DNA of 64,000 nucleotides from JBNFVY01 sp049943335 (GCF_049943335.1 NZ_JBNFVY010000011.1:1-64000), one strand, 5' to 3'. Shown: positions 7,916-17,632, counted from the stretch's first letter. The notes: generated from the letters alone by a model not told the origin. Numbers and translations: made by a program.

Positions 7916-10537
7916 TCAGGTCTTTTTGGCGGCCGCTTTCTTTTTGGCGGGCTTTTTCTTGCCCCCCTTTGCAGCTTTCTCTTCGATCAACTTGACCGCC
8001 ATGTCCATCGTGACCTGATCCGGTTCGACATCCTTTGGCAGCGTCGCGTTGATCTTGCCGAATTTGACATATGGGCCGTAGCGCCCATCCACGACGTTCA
8101 CGGGGCCGCCTTCTTCGGGGTGTTCGCCCAATTCCTTGAGCGGTTTGGCCGCGGCCGAGCGTCCACGTCCGGGGTTCAGACGTTTTTCTGTGATCAGCTC
8201 GACCGCCCGGTTCATGCCGATTTCGAAGACGTCATCGGGGTTTTTCAGATTGGCATAGACCGGTTTCGCCTCGTCCGGCAGCTGATGCATCAGATAGGGG
8301 CCGAAACGGCCGAAGTTCGCGCTGATCGGCGCGCCCTCGTAGATGCCGACCTCGCGCGGAAGGGACAGGAGCGTCAGCGCTTTTTCCAGATCCATTGCAT
8401 CGGCGGACCAACCCTTGGGCAGGCTGGCGCGGTCGGGTTTCTTGTTGTCTTCGGTCACCTCGCCGCGCTGGACATAGGGGCCAAAGCGACCCGAGCGCAG
8501 CGAGATTTCATTGCCGTCGTCATCCACGCCCAGAACCCGGTCGCCCGCCTCGGCGGCATCGCCGCCGATGGGGCGGGTATAGCGGCATTCGGGATAGCGC
8601 GAGCAGCCCACGAAGCCGCCCGAGCGCGAGGTCTTCAGATGCAGCGATCCCTGCCCACAAAGCGGGCATTCGCGCGGGTCTTTCCCGTCATCCCGCGGCG
8701 GATAGAGCACCGGGGCCATGGCTGCGTCCAGCTTGTCCAGCACTTCCGATATCCGCAATTCCGACGTTTCGGAAATCGCCGCCGAAAAATCGCGCCAGAA
8801 CCGGTTCAACACATCCTTGTAGTTCAGCTCGCCCGCCGAGATTTCGTCCAGCTCTTCTTCAAGTTCCGCCGTGAATTCATAGCCCACGTATTTGCGGAAG
8901 AAGTTCATCAGGAACACCGTGACCATGCGCCCTTTGTCTTCGGGGATCAGACGGTTCTTGTCCTTGCGCACATATTCGCGGTCCACGATCGTGGACAAAA
9001 CGCTGGCATAGGTCGACGGGCGCCCGATGCCCAGCTCTTCCATGCGTTTGACCAGCGTGGCTTCGGTATAGCGGGGCGGGGGCTGGGTGTGGTGCTGCAG
9101 GGCAAGAACCGCGCCATCGTCGGACAGGATCGCATCGGGGCGGCTGCGGCTGGCAAGGCTTGCTTCCTCGGGCTTGAGGAACTCAGCCTCGGCGCCTTTG
9201 GCCGCCAGTTTGGCCGGATCGCCCTGATTGACCTGAGGCAAGCGCGCATCGTCATCGCCTTCGGCGTCGTCGCGGCCTTCTTCGTATACCTTCAAAAACC
9301 CGTCGAACAGAACCACCTGCCCGGTCGCCCGCAGGCCAACCTGGCCGTCATCGCTGCCGATTTCGACGGTGGTGCGTTCCAGTTTTGCGGCGGCCATCTG
9401 GCTGGCGATTGTGCGCTTCCAGATCAGATCGTAGAGCCTGCGCTGATCTGCATCCGTCAACTTCAGCTTTTCGGGGCTGGCCATCATCTCGGTGGGCCGG
9501 ATGCATTCGTGGGCTTCTTGTGCGTTCTTGGCCTTGTTCTTGTACATGCGCGGGCTGGAGGGCACGTAATCGGCCCCGTACATCGTCTTGATCGCGTCGC
9601 GCGCGGCCATCACCGCCTCGGGCGCCATGTCGATCCCGTCTGTCCGCATATATGTAATGTGACCAGCTTCGTAGAGGCGCTGTGCGGCATTCATCGTGGC
9701 CCGTGCGCCGAAGCCGAACTTGCGGCTGGCTTCCTGCTGCAAGGTAGAGGTCATGAACGGGGCCGAGGGATTGCGGCTGCCGGGCTTGGCTTCGACGCTT
9801 TGGACGGTCAGCGCGCGGCTGGTAACAGCCTTGACTGCCATTTCGGCTTGAACGGCGTCTTCCAGATCAAAACGATCCAGCTTTTTGCCCTTGAACGTGA
9901 CCAGTCGCGCTTCAAAGGTTTTGCCACGCGGGGTTTCTATCACGGCTTTGACCGACCAGTATTCGCGCGGATTGAACGCTTCGATCTCCATCTCGCGCTC
10001 GACGATCAGGCGCAGGCACACCGATTGCACCCGGCCGGCGCTCCGCGCGCCGGGCAGCTTGCGCCACAGAACGGGGGACAGGTTGAACCCGACAAGATAA
10101 TCCAGCGCACGGCGGGCCAGGTAGGCTTCGACCAGCGGTGCATCGATTTCGCGCGGGTTTTTCATGGCCTCGGTGACGGCGGCCTTGGTGATAGCGTTAA
10201 AGGTCACGCGCCGGACTTCGGTGTCTTTTTTGATCGCGCGGCGCTTGGTCAGAGCTTCTTGCAGGTGCCAACTGATCGCCTCGCCCTCGCGGTCGGGGTC
10301 AGTGGCCAGGATCAGTTCGTTGTCGTCTTTCAGGGCGTCTGCGATGGCTTTGACATGCTTGCGGCTGTCGTTGGCCACTTCCCATTTCATGTCGAATTCA
10401 TGGTCTGGGTCGACCGATCCGTCCTTGGGGGGCAGGTCCCGCACATGGCCATAAGACGCCAGAACGGTGAAGTTCTTGCCCAGATATTTGTTGATTGTCT
10501 TGGCCTTGGCTGGCGATTCAACAACAACAACGGGCAT
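7916..10537 (-). CDS. topA: DNA topoisomerase I
   Basis: 873 residues. The Toprim domain begins at once (MPVVVVESPAKAKTINKYLG). The type IA core contains the active tyrosine in TYMRTDGIDM. A zinc ribbon (CPLCGQG...CSRYPEC) follows near residue 590. Three copies of a G-R-(F/Y)-G-P-Y repeat and a Lys/Ala-rich tail complete the C-terminus, an alphaproteobacterial arrangement. The enzyme relaxes negative supercoils by single-strand passage. The ATG at 10537 follows an AAGGAA site; a longer start at 10606 would precede the conserved N-terminus. It lies 102 bases downstream of dprA on the same strand. Confidence 0.97.
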   Translation of the reverse strand: MPVVVVESPAKAKTINKYLGKNFTVLASYGHVRDLPPKDGSVDPDHEFDMKWEVANDSRKHVKAIADALKDDNELILATDPDREGEAISWHLQEALTKRRAIKKDTEVRRVTFNAITKAAVTEAMKNPREIDAPLVEAYLARRALDYLVGFNLSPVLWRKLPGARSAGRVQSVCLRLIVEREMEIEAFNPREYWSVKAVIETPRGKTFEARLVTFKGKKLDRFDLEDAVQAEMAVKAVTSRALTVQSVEAKPGSRNPSAPFMTSTLQQEASRKFGFGARATMNAAQRLYEAGHITYMRTDGIDMAPEAVMAARDAIKTMYGADYVPSSPRMYKNKAKNAQEAHECIRPTEMMASPEKLKLTDADQRRLYDLIWKRTIASQMAAAKLERTTVEIGSDDGQVGLRATGQVVLFDGFLKVYEEGRDDAEGDDDARLPQVNQGDPAKLAAKGAEAEFLKPEEASLASRSRPDAILSDDGAVLALQHHTQPPPRYTEATLVKRMEELGIGRPSTYASVLSTIVDREYVRKDKNRLIPEDKGRMVTVFLMNFFRKYVGYEFTAELEEELDEISAGELNYKDVLNRFWRDFSAAISETSELRISEVLDKLDAAMAPVLYPPRDDGKDPRECPLCGQGSLHLKTSRSGGFVGCSRYPECRYTRPIGGDAAEAGDRVLGVDDDGNEISLRSGRFGPYVQRGEVTEDNKKPDRASLPKGWSADAMDLEKALTLLSLPREVGIYEGAPISANFGRFGPYLMHQLPDEAKPVYANLKNPDDVFEIGMNRAVELITEKRLNPGRGRSAAAKPLKELGEHPEEGGPVNVVDGRYGPYVKFGKINATLPKDVEPDQVTMDMAVKLIEEKAAKGGKKKPAKKKAAAKKT

Positions 10538-10639
10538 GGATATTCCTTCCGACTCGGGCAATGCGCTCTGGCCGGCGAACATGTGTAGGCCCCGGCGTGA
10601 TGTCAATGCAGCTTGGAAAATGAAACTGCGACTGGTCCG

Positions 10640-11902
10640 TCAGGCCAGGGACAAAAGCCCCCCCGGCTGTCTTTGTATCTTGCCGGTCAGTTCAAGTTCC
10701 ACCAGCGCGGGCGAGATTTCGGCCGCGCCCCCGCCGACATCGCGGATAAGCTGATCTTCTGCCAGGGGGCTTGGTCCCAACCGGCCCAGGATTTCGGTGT
10801 GCAGTGCGGCCTGATCACGCCAGGTGCGCGTGTCTTGCCCGCCGGGTTCATCAACGGCGACCGGATCGGATTCGGGCCTGCCCGGAAGCACATCGGTCAC
10901 ATCGCGCGCCCCGCGGACAAGGGTGGCGCCGTCGCGGATCAACATGTTGCATCCCCCCGTGCGGGCATCGAAAGGATGGCCGGGAACGGCGAACACTTCC
11001 CGCCCCTGGTCCAGTGCTTCGCGCGCAGTGATCAGGCTGCCGGACTTTGCGGCGGCCTCGACCACCACAACCGCAGCTGAAAGCCCTGATATGATTCGAT
11101 TGCGGCGCGGAAAATGGCGGTTTGTGGGGCGCATGCCCATGGGCTGTTCGCTGACGATGCAGCCCTGATCTTCGATTTCCTGCGTCAGGGTGGCGTTTTC
11201 GGGGGGATAGACAACATCGACGCCCCCGGCGACCACGGCAATCGTGCCCGTGGGCAGGCCAGCTTGGTGGGCCGCGGTGTCGATGCCGCGTGCCAGACCA
11301 GATACGATCACGTAGCCTGCGGCCCCCAGATCTACGGCAATCTTGCGGGCTGTTCGCATCCCCAGCGATGATGCGTTGCGCGCCCCTGCGATCGCGATCG
11401 CGGGCCGGTTCAGCATCGCGATGTCACCGCGCGCCCACAGTAAAGGCGGGGGATCGGGAATTTCAGCCAGTGCCTTGGGATAGTCCGGCGCGCCAAACGC
11501 AATCAGGGTGGCGCCGGCGATCCGGCCGGCTTTCAATTCAGCTCGTGCCACCTGCTCGGGGCAGTATGCGTAATTCTTGACGCCCGCGGCGGCAGCAATA
11601 CCGGGCAATGCGGCCAACGCCGCTTTGGCATTTCCGTGTTCGGCCATCAGTCGAAAGAAGGTCGACACGCCGACGCGGCGTGAGCGCAAGAGACGAAGCC
11701 AGTCCAGCTGGTCTTCCACGGTGTGGGGTGGGGTGAGGGGGTGGTGGGAAGGGAATAAATCCTGCTCCAACTCGCTCGCTCCGTCTACTTGCAAGTCAGA
11801 GTTTGGCGCGCTGATGGTTAATGGGCCGTAAACAGGTCCAGTTTTTCTGGCGTTTACGAAATTTCTTTTGCCCGGCCCGGGGCTGTTCCCTGCCTGGGAC
11901 AT
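10640..11902 (-). CDS. dprA: DNA-processing protein DprA
   Basis: The Rossmann-like DprA core lies at about residues 120-340, with AGARNASSLG, VSGLARGIDTAAH, VAGGVDVVYPP and the SGSLITAREAL segment. A short winged-helix domain closes the C-terminus. DprA loads RecA on incoming single-stranded DNA during transformation. The usual roseobacter protein begins near the LDWLRLLRSRRVG segment. The 60 or so residues before it (from ATG 11902) look unconserved, so the true start is uncertain; no better ATG was found. Probably co-transcribed with topA, a common pairing. Confidence 0.92.
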   Translation of the reverse strand: MSQAGNSPGPGKRNFVNARKTGPVYGPLTISAPNSDLQVDGASELEQDLFPSHHPLTPPHTVEDQLDWLRLLRSRRVGVSTFFRLMAEHGNAKAALAALPGIAAAAGVKNYAYCPEQVARAELKAGRIAGATLIAFGAPDYPKALAEIPDPPPLLWARGDIAMLNRPAIAIAGARNASSLGMRTARKIAVDLGAAGYVIVSGLARGIDTAAHQAGLPTGTIAVVAGGVDVVYPPENATLTQEIEDQGCIVSEQPMGMRPTNRHFPRRNRIISGLSAAVVVVEAAAKSGSLITAREALDQGREVFAVPGHPFDARTGGCNMLIRDGATLVRGARDVTDVLPGRPESDPVAVDEPGGQDTRTWRDQAALHTEILGRLGPSPLAEDQLIRDVGGGAAEISPALVELELTGKIQRQPGGLLSLA

Positions 11903-11986
11903 CGTATTGTCGCCGGATCGTTCTTTTGCTACAGGTGCGCTATCAGATCGCCGGGTTCACGGCGCTGGTTCTCTGAAAGCACCAAA

Positions 11987-12235
11987 ATGACATATGAGAA
12001 GTTGTCTGCGCACGAGCAGCGGCTGAAGTGGATCGCCGTTTTATTGGGTCTGTGTAGTACCGTTGCCATTGTTCAGGATTGGCAGTTGGCCGCCATGCTG
12101 TTCGGTTTGCCCTTTTGTCTGATCTGGATTTTTTGCGCCTGGCTACGGACAGAGCCACAGCTCAAGTACATCAATATCGTGTTCTCGGCGCTCTATGTGT
12201 ACGGAATCGCGCGGTATTTTGCGCTCAGCGCGTGA
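11987..12235 (+). CDS. Small membrane protein, 82 aa
   Basis: The product has two or three hydrophobic helices (IAVLLGLCSTVAIVQDW, MLFGLPFCLIWIFCAWL and a third, weaker one near the end) and a short charged N-terminus (MTYEKLSAHEQRLK). No family was recognised. It is divergent from dprA with an 84-base spacer. The amino-acid composition and intact frame support a real gene. Confidence 0.65.
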   Translation: MTYEKLSAHEQRLKWIAVLLGLCSTVAIVQDWQLAAMLFGLPFCLIWIFCAWLRTEPQLKYINIVFSALYVYGIARYFALSA

Positions 12236-12489
12236 CATGATCGCCGGCAGGGCGCGCTATCGCAAAGGCCCGTTGTGGCGGGCGCATGCCTTGATGGTGA
12301 AACGCCGAAGTGTCGGAACAAAGCGGTCGTTTGGGCTTGGATGCGTCGATGACCATGCCTGACGCTACGCAGTCCGGGTGCCAGATTTCGCTAAAGAACG
12401 TTGGCCACAATGACTTTCGGCAGATGCTGGTGACAGAAGTCTGATCGTCAGCTGTGGGATCGAATTCAGAGGCGCAGCGCCGCCGCGAG

Positions 12490-13911
12490 TCAGGTCGCCG
12501 CACCGCCCACCGTCAGCCCACCGATCATCAGCGTTGGTTGTCCGACGCCCACCGGCACCCACTGGCCGGCCTTGCCGCAGTTGCCGATACCGGGATCCAG
12601 CGCCATGTCGTTCCCGATCGCGCGAATCTGCTTCATGGCCGTGGGGCCGTCGCCAATCAGGGTCGCGCCTTTGACAGGCGCGCCGATCTTGCCGTTCTTC
12701 ACACGGTAGGCTTCAGTGCAGGAAAAGACGAACTTGCCGCTGGTGATGTCCACCTGTCCGCCGCCGAACCCGACGGCGTAGATCCCGTCTTTCAAATCAG
12801 CCACGATATCGCCCGGATCCGTGTGTCCACCCAGCATGTATGTGTTCGTCATGCGTGGCATGGGCATATGCGCGAAACTCTCGCGCCGTCCGTTCCCGGT
12901 GGGTTTGACCCCCATCAGCCGCGCATTCTGCCGATCCTGCATGTAACCTACCAGGATACCGTCTTCGATCAGCACGTTCTTGCCCGACGGCGTTCCTTCG
13001 TCATCCACGGTGATGCTTCCGCGCCGGTCGGGAATGGTGCCATCGTCCAGAACCGTCACGCCCTTGGCTGCAACGCGCTGCCCCATGAGTCCCGAAAAGG
13101 CCGAGGTTTTCTTGCGGTTGAAATCGCCTTCCAGCCCGTGACCGACAGCTTCGTGCAGCAAGATGCCCGGCCAACCATTGCCCAGCACAACGTCCATCTG
13201 GCCCGCGGGCGCGGGATCGGCGTCAAGGTTCACAAGGGCTATGCGCAACGCTTCGCGGGCGGCAGACTGCCAGAAGTCGGGGGCAATCAGCCCATCCAGA
13301 CCGAACCGGCCGCCCCCCGAATGATGCCCGCTTTCGCGACGACCGTTATCTTCGATGGTGACGGACACGCCCAGGCGCGCCATCGGGCGAACGTCAGTGA
13401 TCATGTCCCCTTCGGGGCGCAGGATCACCACCTCTTGGTGCGAAGCCCCTAGCGAGGCGGTGACTTGCACGACCCGGTGGTCCAACGCGCGGGCAAAGGC
13501 ATCAATTTCGCCAAGCAAGTCAATCTTGGCCGGAAAACTGGCGCCCTCCATAGGGTTGTCATCCGAATAAAGATGCCGGTTCGTTCGCGCGGGCGGGATG
13601 GCCATTGTGCCACCGCCGTCGCCCACCGCCAGACGGGCGGTCGGAATGGCCCGGGCGATCGCGGTGTCGGATATTTCGGTCGAATGGGCATAGCCGGCGG
13701 TCTCACCGCGAACGGCGCGCAAACCGAACCCTTCAGCCGCATCATAGTTTGCCGTCTTGATCCGGCCGTCTTCGTACACGAGGGCTTCGGATCGCGTCCG
13801 TTCAAGAAACAACTCGCCGTCGTCGGCGCCCGCGACGGCGGTGCGCAAATGGTCCAAAGCGACGGATGGATCGACAAGTGTTTCAAAGGGGCGAAAAGTG
13901 TTGTTGGTCAT
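12490..13911 (-). CDS. tldD: Metalloprotease TldD
   Basis: 473 residues, the normal length for TldD. The zinc motif HEAVGH (HExxxH) sits near residue 260, followed by GLEGDFNRKKTS, the VDDEGTPSGKN segment and the C-terminal GNCGKAGQWVPVG block. TldD works with TldE/PmbA in peptide processing and protein turnover; the partner gene is not in this window. It is divergent from the aa3 oxidase operon, with an FNR-type box in the shared spacer. Confidence 0.95.
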   Translation of the reverse strand: MTNNTFRPFETLVDPSVALDHLRTAVAGADDGELFLERTRSEALVYEDGRIKTANYDAAEGFGLRAVRGETAGYAHSTEISDTAIARAIPTARLAVGDGGGTMAIPPARTNRHLYSDDNPMEGASFPAKIDLLGEIDAFARALDHRVVQVTASLGASHQEVVILRPEGDMITDVRPMARLGVSVTIEDNGRRESGHHSGGGRFGLDGLIAPDFWQSAAREALRIALVNLDADPAPAGQMDVVLGNGWPGILLHEAVGHGLEGDFNRKKTSAFSGLMGQRVAAKGVTVLDDGTIPDRRGSITVDDEGTPSGKNVLIEDGILVGYMQDRQNARLMGVKPTGNGRRESFAHMPMPRMTNTYMLGGHTDPGDIVADLKDGIYAVGFGGGQVDITSGKFVFSCTEAYRVKNGKIGAPVKGATLIGDGPTAMKQIRAIGNDMALDPGIGNCGKAGQWVPVGVGQPTLMIGGLTVGGAAT

Positions 13912-13930
13912 GGTTTCTCGTCCCGTCTGT

Positions 13931-13944
13931 TTGATCTAGGTCAA
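13931..13944. promoter_or_regulatory. FNR/FnrL-type binding site
   Basis: The sequence TTGATCTAGGTCAA is a near-perfect inverted repeat of TTGAT-N4-ATCAA with one change (G for A in the second half). It lies 19 bases upstream of tldD and 157 bases upstream of ctaC. FnrL in Rhodobacteraceae recognises such sites to switch genes with oxygen. Which of the two genes it controls cannot be told from position alone. Confidence 0.65.
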
Positions 13945-14101
13945 AAAAGCGACGGTTTGCCACAACCATATCGCTTGTCCCGCGTGCCCTAATATGGTTT
14001 TTGGCGCGCAGGAGACAATGGGATTCCGTCGGAAAGCCTGCGCATCGCCCGGGAGAGGCCGCGCGAACCGGTTGCCGACCATGCCGAAACAGGAAGACAT
14101 A

Positions 14102-15034
14102 ATGCGTATCAAAGCCGCACTTTCGGGCCTTCTGGCCGCAACCACCGCAACGCTCGCGTCAACCGCCGTCTGGGCGCAGGACGCGATCCAAGGCCTTGAA
14201 GTGGTTGGCCGTCCGACCGATGGCGAAATGGGGTTCCAGCCTGCCGGGACAGAACTGGCGCGCGATTTGCAGGGCCTCGATCATCTGATTCTGGTGATCA
14301 TCACTGTCATCACCGCGTTTGTGGTTGGCCTGATGGCCTTCGCAATCCTGCGCTACAATCGCCGCGCCAACCCGAACCCGTCGACGTTCACTCACAACAC
14401 ACCGATCGAAGTGGCGTGGACGATCATTCCGATCGTGATCTTGGTTTTCATTGGTGCCTTTTCTCTGCCCGTCCTGTTCAAGCAACAGGAAATTCCCGAG
14501 GCTGACATCACGATCAAAGTCACAGGCTATCAGTGGTACTGGGGCTATGAATATGTCGATCATGGTTTTGGCTTTGACAGCTATCTGCTTGGCCACCCGG
14601 CCACTCTGGGTGATGGCGACGACAACGTAACGCCGTTCGTTAAAGACGCTGAAATGGTCGCCAAGCTTGAGCGCGCCGGCTACAGCAAGGACGACTGGCT
14701 GCTGGCCACGGACACAGCCGTCGTGATCCCCGTCGGCAAGACCGTCGTGATGAATGTCACCGGCGCAGATGTGATCCATTCGTGGGCCATCCCTGCGTTC
14801 GGCGTAAAGCAGGATGCCGTGCCGGGCCGTATTGCCCAGCTGTGGTTCAAGGCCGAGCGCGAGGGCGTCTATTTCGGGCAATGTTCCGAGCTGTGCGGCA
14901 AAGATCACGCCTATATGCCGATCACGGTCAAGGTCGTGTCCGAAGAGGTTTACCAGCAGTGGCTGGACGGCGCGATCGAAGAATACGCCGGTACGCCGCG
15001 CGCTTCCACGGTTCAGGTCGCTTCGGCAAACTGA
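14102..15034 (+). CDS. ctaC: Cytochrome c oxidase subunit II
   Basis: 310 residues: signal peptide (to about AVWAQDA), two membrane helices (LILVIITVITAFVVGLM and VAWTIIPIVILVFIGAF) and a periplasmic cupredoxin domain. The CuA ligands are visible in QCSELCGKDHAYMP, with an upstream His in DVIHSWAIP. The aromatic GYQWYWGYEY patch for electron entry from cytochrome c is present. The ATG at 14102 follows an AGGAAG site; the upstream in-frame ATG at 13994 adds a basic leader without function. First gene of the aa3 oxidase operon; subunit I is not in the window. Confidence 0.97.
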   Translation: MRIKAALSGLLAATTATLASTAVWAQDAIQGLEVVGRPTDGEMGFQPAGTELARDLQGLDHLILVIITVITAFVVGLMAFAILRYNRRANPNPSTFTHNTPIEVAWTIIPIVILVFIGAFSLPVLFKQQEIPEADITIKVTGYQWYWGYEYVDHGFGFDSYLLGHPATLGDGDDNVTPFVKDAEMVAKLERAGYSKDDWLLATDTAVVIPVGKTVVMNVTGADVIHSWAIPAFGVKQDAVPGRIAQLWFKAEREGVYFGQCSELCGKDHAYMPITVKVVSEEVYQQWLDGAIEEYAGTPRASTVQVASAN

Positions 15035-15105
15035 CGTAACCCCGCAAGGTTTTGAGCGGGCTGCAGGGGCGGCCCGTTTCTGCTAACCACCGCAAGGTAC
15101 ACGAC

Positions 15106-16029
15106 ATGACAGACGCAACGGCACATCAGATAGAGCATGAGGCACGGTTCGGCGATTATGTTGAACTGTTGAAGCCGCGTGTGATGTCTTTGGTCGTGTT
15201 CACGGCGCTGGTCGGGCTGATCGTCGCGCCGGTGGGGGTGCACCCGTTCGTCGCGGCCGTGTCCATTTTGTGCATTGCTCTGGGTGGCGGGGCGTCGGGC
15301 GCGCTGAACATGTGGTACGATGCCGATATTGACCGCATCATGAAACGCACCAAGGGTCGGCCAATCCCGTCGGGGCGCATCGCGCCGGGCGAAGCTTTGG
15401 GCGTTGGCCTGACCCTGTCGGGCTTTGCCGTTGTGTTTCTTGGGCTGGCGGCGAACTGGGTTGCCGCTGGGCTGCTGGCATTCACCATTTTCTTTTATGC
15501 CGTCGTCTACACGATTTGGCTGAAGCGCTGGACACCGCAGAATATCGTGATCGGTGGGGCGGCAGGGGCCTTCCCTCCGATGATCGGCTGGGCCGTGGCC
15601 ACGGGCGGCGTGTCAATCGAATCCGTCCTGATGTTTGCGCTGATCTTTATGTGGACACCGCCGCATTTCTGGGCTCTGGCCCTGTTCATGAAGGCGGATT
15701 ACGACGAAGCGGGCGTGCCGATGCTGACCAGCACCCATGGTCGCCGTGTGACCCGCAACCACATTCTGGTCTACACCTTGCTGCTGGCGCCGGTGGCGCT
15801 TGGGCTGTGTTTCACGTCAATTGCGGGCTGGGCCTATCTGGTCGCCGCGGTGGTTTTGAATGCGGCCTTCGTGCTGGGCGCCGTTCTACTCTGGCGCCGC
15901 AACGAAGACGTCGCGGCCGCAGATAATTACAAGGCGGAAAAGAAATTCTTTGCACTGTCTCTGATCTATCTGTTCTTGCATTTCGGCGCGCTGATGATTG
16001 ATGCGATGCTGCGCGGGTTGGGGGGCTGA
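15106..16029 (+). CDS. ctaB: Protoheme IX farnesyltransferase (heme O synthase)
   Basis: 307 residues with about nine membrane helices. The prenyltransferase Asp motif NMWYDADIDRIMKRTKGRP near residue 70 is that of heme O synthases and differs from the NDLLDLEADR form of the HAD-UbiA fusion. A second conserved segment is FMWTPPHFWALAL. It attaches farnesyl to heme B, giving heme O for heme A of the aa3 oxidase. The ATG at 15106 is preferred over an in-frame one at 15052 because the family N-terminus begins at the later codon. Confidence 0.96.
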   Translation: MTDATAHQIEHEARFGDYVELLKPRVMSLVVFTALVGLIVAPVGVHPFVAAVSILCIALGGGASGALNMWYDADIDRIMKRTKGRPIPSGRIAPGEALGVGLTLSGFAVVFLGLAANWVAAGLLAFTIFFYAVVYTIWLKRWTPQNIVIGGAAGAFPPMIGWAVATGGVSIESVLMFALIFMWTPPHFWALALFMKADYDEAGVPMLTSTHGRRVTRNHILVYTLLLAPVALGLCFTSIAGWAYLVAAVVLNAAFVLGAVLLWRRNEDVAAADNYKAEKKFFALSLIYLFLHFGALMIDAMLRGLGG

Positions 16030-16032
16030 ACC

Positions 16033-16200
16033 ATGGCGCTCACACGTGATACCGATGTGCACAAGCGCCGCCGCAGCCGCAACCTGGGGTTGGGGTTGGT
16101 GCTGCTGGTGATGGCCGCGCTGGTGTTCGGCCTGTCGATCGTCAAGGTTTCGGTGCTTGATCCTTCACGGATCGAATCCAAACAGGAGGCGAGCCAATGA
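16033..16200 (+). CDS. CoxF-like small membrane protein, 55 aa
   Basis: This 55-codon gene fills the space between ctaB and ctaG. It starts 4 bases after the ctaB stop and ends in an ATGA overlap with ctaG. The product has a strongly basic N-terminus (DVHKRRRSRN), one membrane helix (LGLVLLVMAALVFGLSIVKV) and a short polar tail. Single-helix proteins at this place in the cta operons of Rhodobacteraceae are labelled CoxF; their role in oxidase assembly is not well defined. Confidence 0.8.
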   Translation: MALTRDTDVHKRRRSRNLGLGLVLLVMAALVFGLSIVKVSVLDPSRIESKQEASQ

Positions 16201-16772
16201 CCGGACCGCGCAAAACCGTTGTCATGCTTGTCGGCGTGGTTGTGACCATGGGCGCTTTGGCCTGGGCATCGGTCCCGTTTTATGACTGGTTCTGCCGTGT
16301 CACCGGATTTGGCGGCGACACGCTGGTCGCGGATGCGGGCAGCGATGTCGTGTTGGATCAGACCATCAAGGTCCGGTTCGACGCGTCGCTCAACAGCGGC
16401 ATGCCATGGGAATTCAAACCGGTCGTGCGATCGATGGACCTGCGGATTGGCGAAACCGGGTTGGCCTTTTACGAAGCGTATAACCCGACCGACCGTCCTA
16501 TTGCCGGAACCGCAGCCTATAACGTAGCCCCGTTCGAAGCGGGCGGCTTTTTCACCAAGATCGACTGCTTCTGTTTCGAAATGCAGGTCCTGCAGCCGGG
16601 CGAACGCGTCCAGATGCCGGTTACTTTCTATGTCGATCCGGAAATCGTGACCGACCGCGACGCGAAGTTTGTCAAAGAGATCACGCTGTCTTACACGTTC
16701 TATGAAACCGATCTGCCTGAGGAGACGGCGGCGCTCGCCTCTGAAACCGCTCCGACGACAGATCTCAACTGA
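16197..16772 (+). CDS. ctaG: Cytochrome c oxidase assembly protein CtaG/Cox11
   Basis: 191 residues: one N-terminal membrane anchor and a periplasmic beta domain. The copper-binding CFCFE motif lies near residue 125, with YNVAPFEAGGFFTKIDCFCF and the downstream MPVTFYVDP typical of the family. It delivers copper to the CuB centre of subunit I. Translation is coupled to the preceding 55-residue gene through ATGA. Confidence 0.96.
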   Translation: MTGPRKTVVMLVGVVVTMGALAWASVPFYDWFCRVTGFGGDTLVADAGSDVVLDQTIKVRFDASLNSGMPWEFKPVVRSMDLRIGETGLAFYEAYNPTDRPIAGTAAYNVAPFEAGGFFTKIDCFCFEMQVLQPGERVQMPVTFYVDPEIVTDRDAKFVKEITLSYTFYETDLPEETAALASETAPTTDLN

Positions 16773-16803
16773 TAATTAACCAAGAAGCCCGACGAGGGAA
16801 CAC

Positions 16804-17610
16804 ATGGCTCACGAAAAGAACCACGACTATCACATTCTGCACCCGTCGATCTGGCCGCTTGTCGGCGCGGTGTCGGCGTTCATCATGCTCTTCGGCGCCG
16901 TACTTTGGATGCACGGCATCACGCCCTTCATGTTCCTGATCGGCTTTGGCGGCGTGCTCTACACCATGTACTCTTGGTGGTCTGAGGTGACCCACGAAGG
17001 CCAGACCGGCGACCACACCCCGGTCGTGCGGATCGGCCTGCGCTATGGTTTCATCCTTTTCATCATGTCCGAGATCATGTTCTTCGCGGCTTGGTTCTGG
17101 AGCTTCTTCAAAAACGCCCTGTACCCGATGGGCCCCAATTCGCCCGCGATTGACGGTGTCTGGCCGCCCACCGGTATCGAAACCTTCGATCCTTGGCACC
17201 TGCCGCTGATGAACACGCTGATCCTGCTGTGTTCGGGGGCCGCCGCAACCTGGGCGCACCATGCGATTGCCCACGAAAACAACCGCCGCGACCTGATCAA
17301 CGGTCTCGCCTTGGCTGTTGTCTTGGGCTTGGTCTTTACGGCCTTCCAGGCATACGAATATTCTCATGCCGCATTTGGTTTTGGCCGCGGCTGTGAGGTA
17401 TATTGCTCGAACTTCATCTTGCCGACCATGTTCCATGGCGCGCACGTGATCATCGGCACGATCTTCCTTGCGGTGTGCCTGGTGCGGGCCATCAAGGGGC
17501 ACTTTACCCCCGAACAGCATGTCGGCTTTGAAGCGGCCGCCTGGTACTGGCACTTCGTCGACGTTGTATGGTTGTTCCTCTTCGTCGCGGTCTATGTCTG
17601 GGGCAGCTGA
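16804..17610 (+). CDS. ctaE: Cytochrome c oxidase subunit III
   Basis: 268 residues with seven membrane helices, the normal form. Recognisable segments are the N-terminal HDYHILHPSIWPL, SEIMFFAAWFWSFF, NTLILLCSGAAATWAHHAI and the C-terminal AAWYWHFVDVVWLFLF. The subunit stabilises the aa3 core and shapes proton and oxygen access. It lies 31 bases after ctaG. Confidence 0.97.
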   Translation: MAHEKNHDYHILHPSIWPLVGAVSAFIMLFGAVLWMHGITPFMFLIGFGGVLYTMYSWWSEVTHEGQTGDHTPVVRIGLRYGFILFIMSEIMFFAAWFWSFFKNALYPMGPNSPAIDGVWPPTGIETFDPWHLPLMNTLILLCSGAAATWAHHAIAHENNRRDLINGLALAVVLGLVFTAFQAYEYSHAAFGFGRGCEVYCSNFILPTMFHGAHVIIGTIFLAVCLVRAIKGHFTPEQHVGFEAAAWYWHFVDVVWLFLFVAVYVWGS

Positions 17611-17632
17611 CCGGCACAGTGAAAACCGAAGC

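Noticed and set aside
8120..10588. 822-residue open frame opposite topA
   Set aside because: It is antisense to topA, has Arg/His/Gly-rich composition, and no motif; the frame exists because of G+C-rich codon use.
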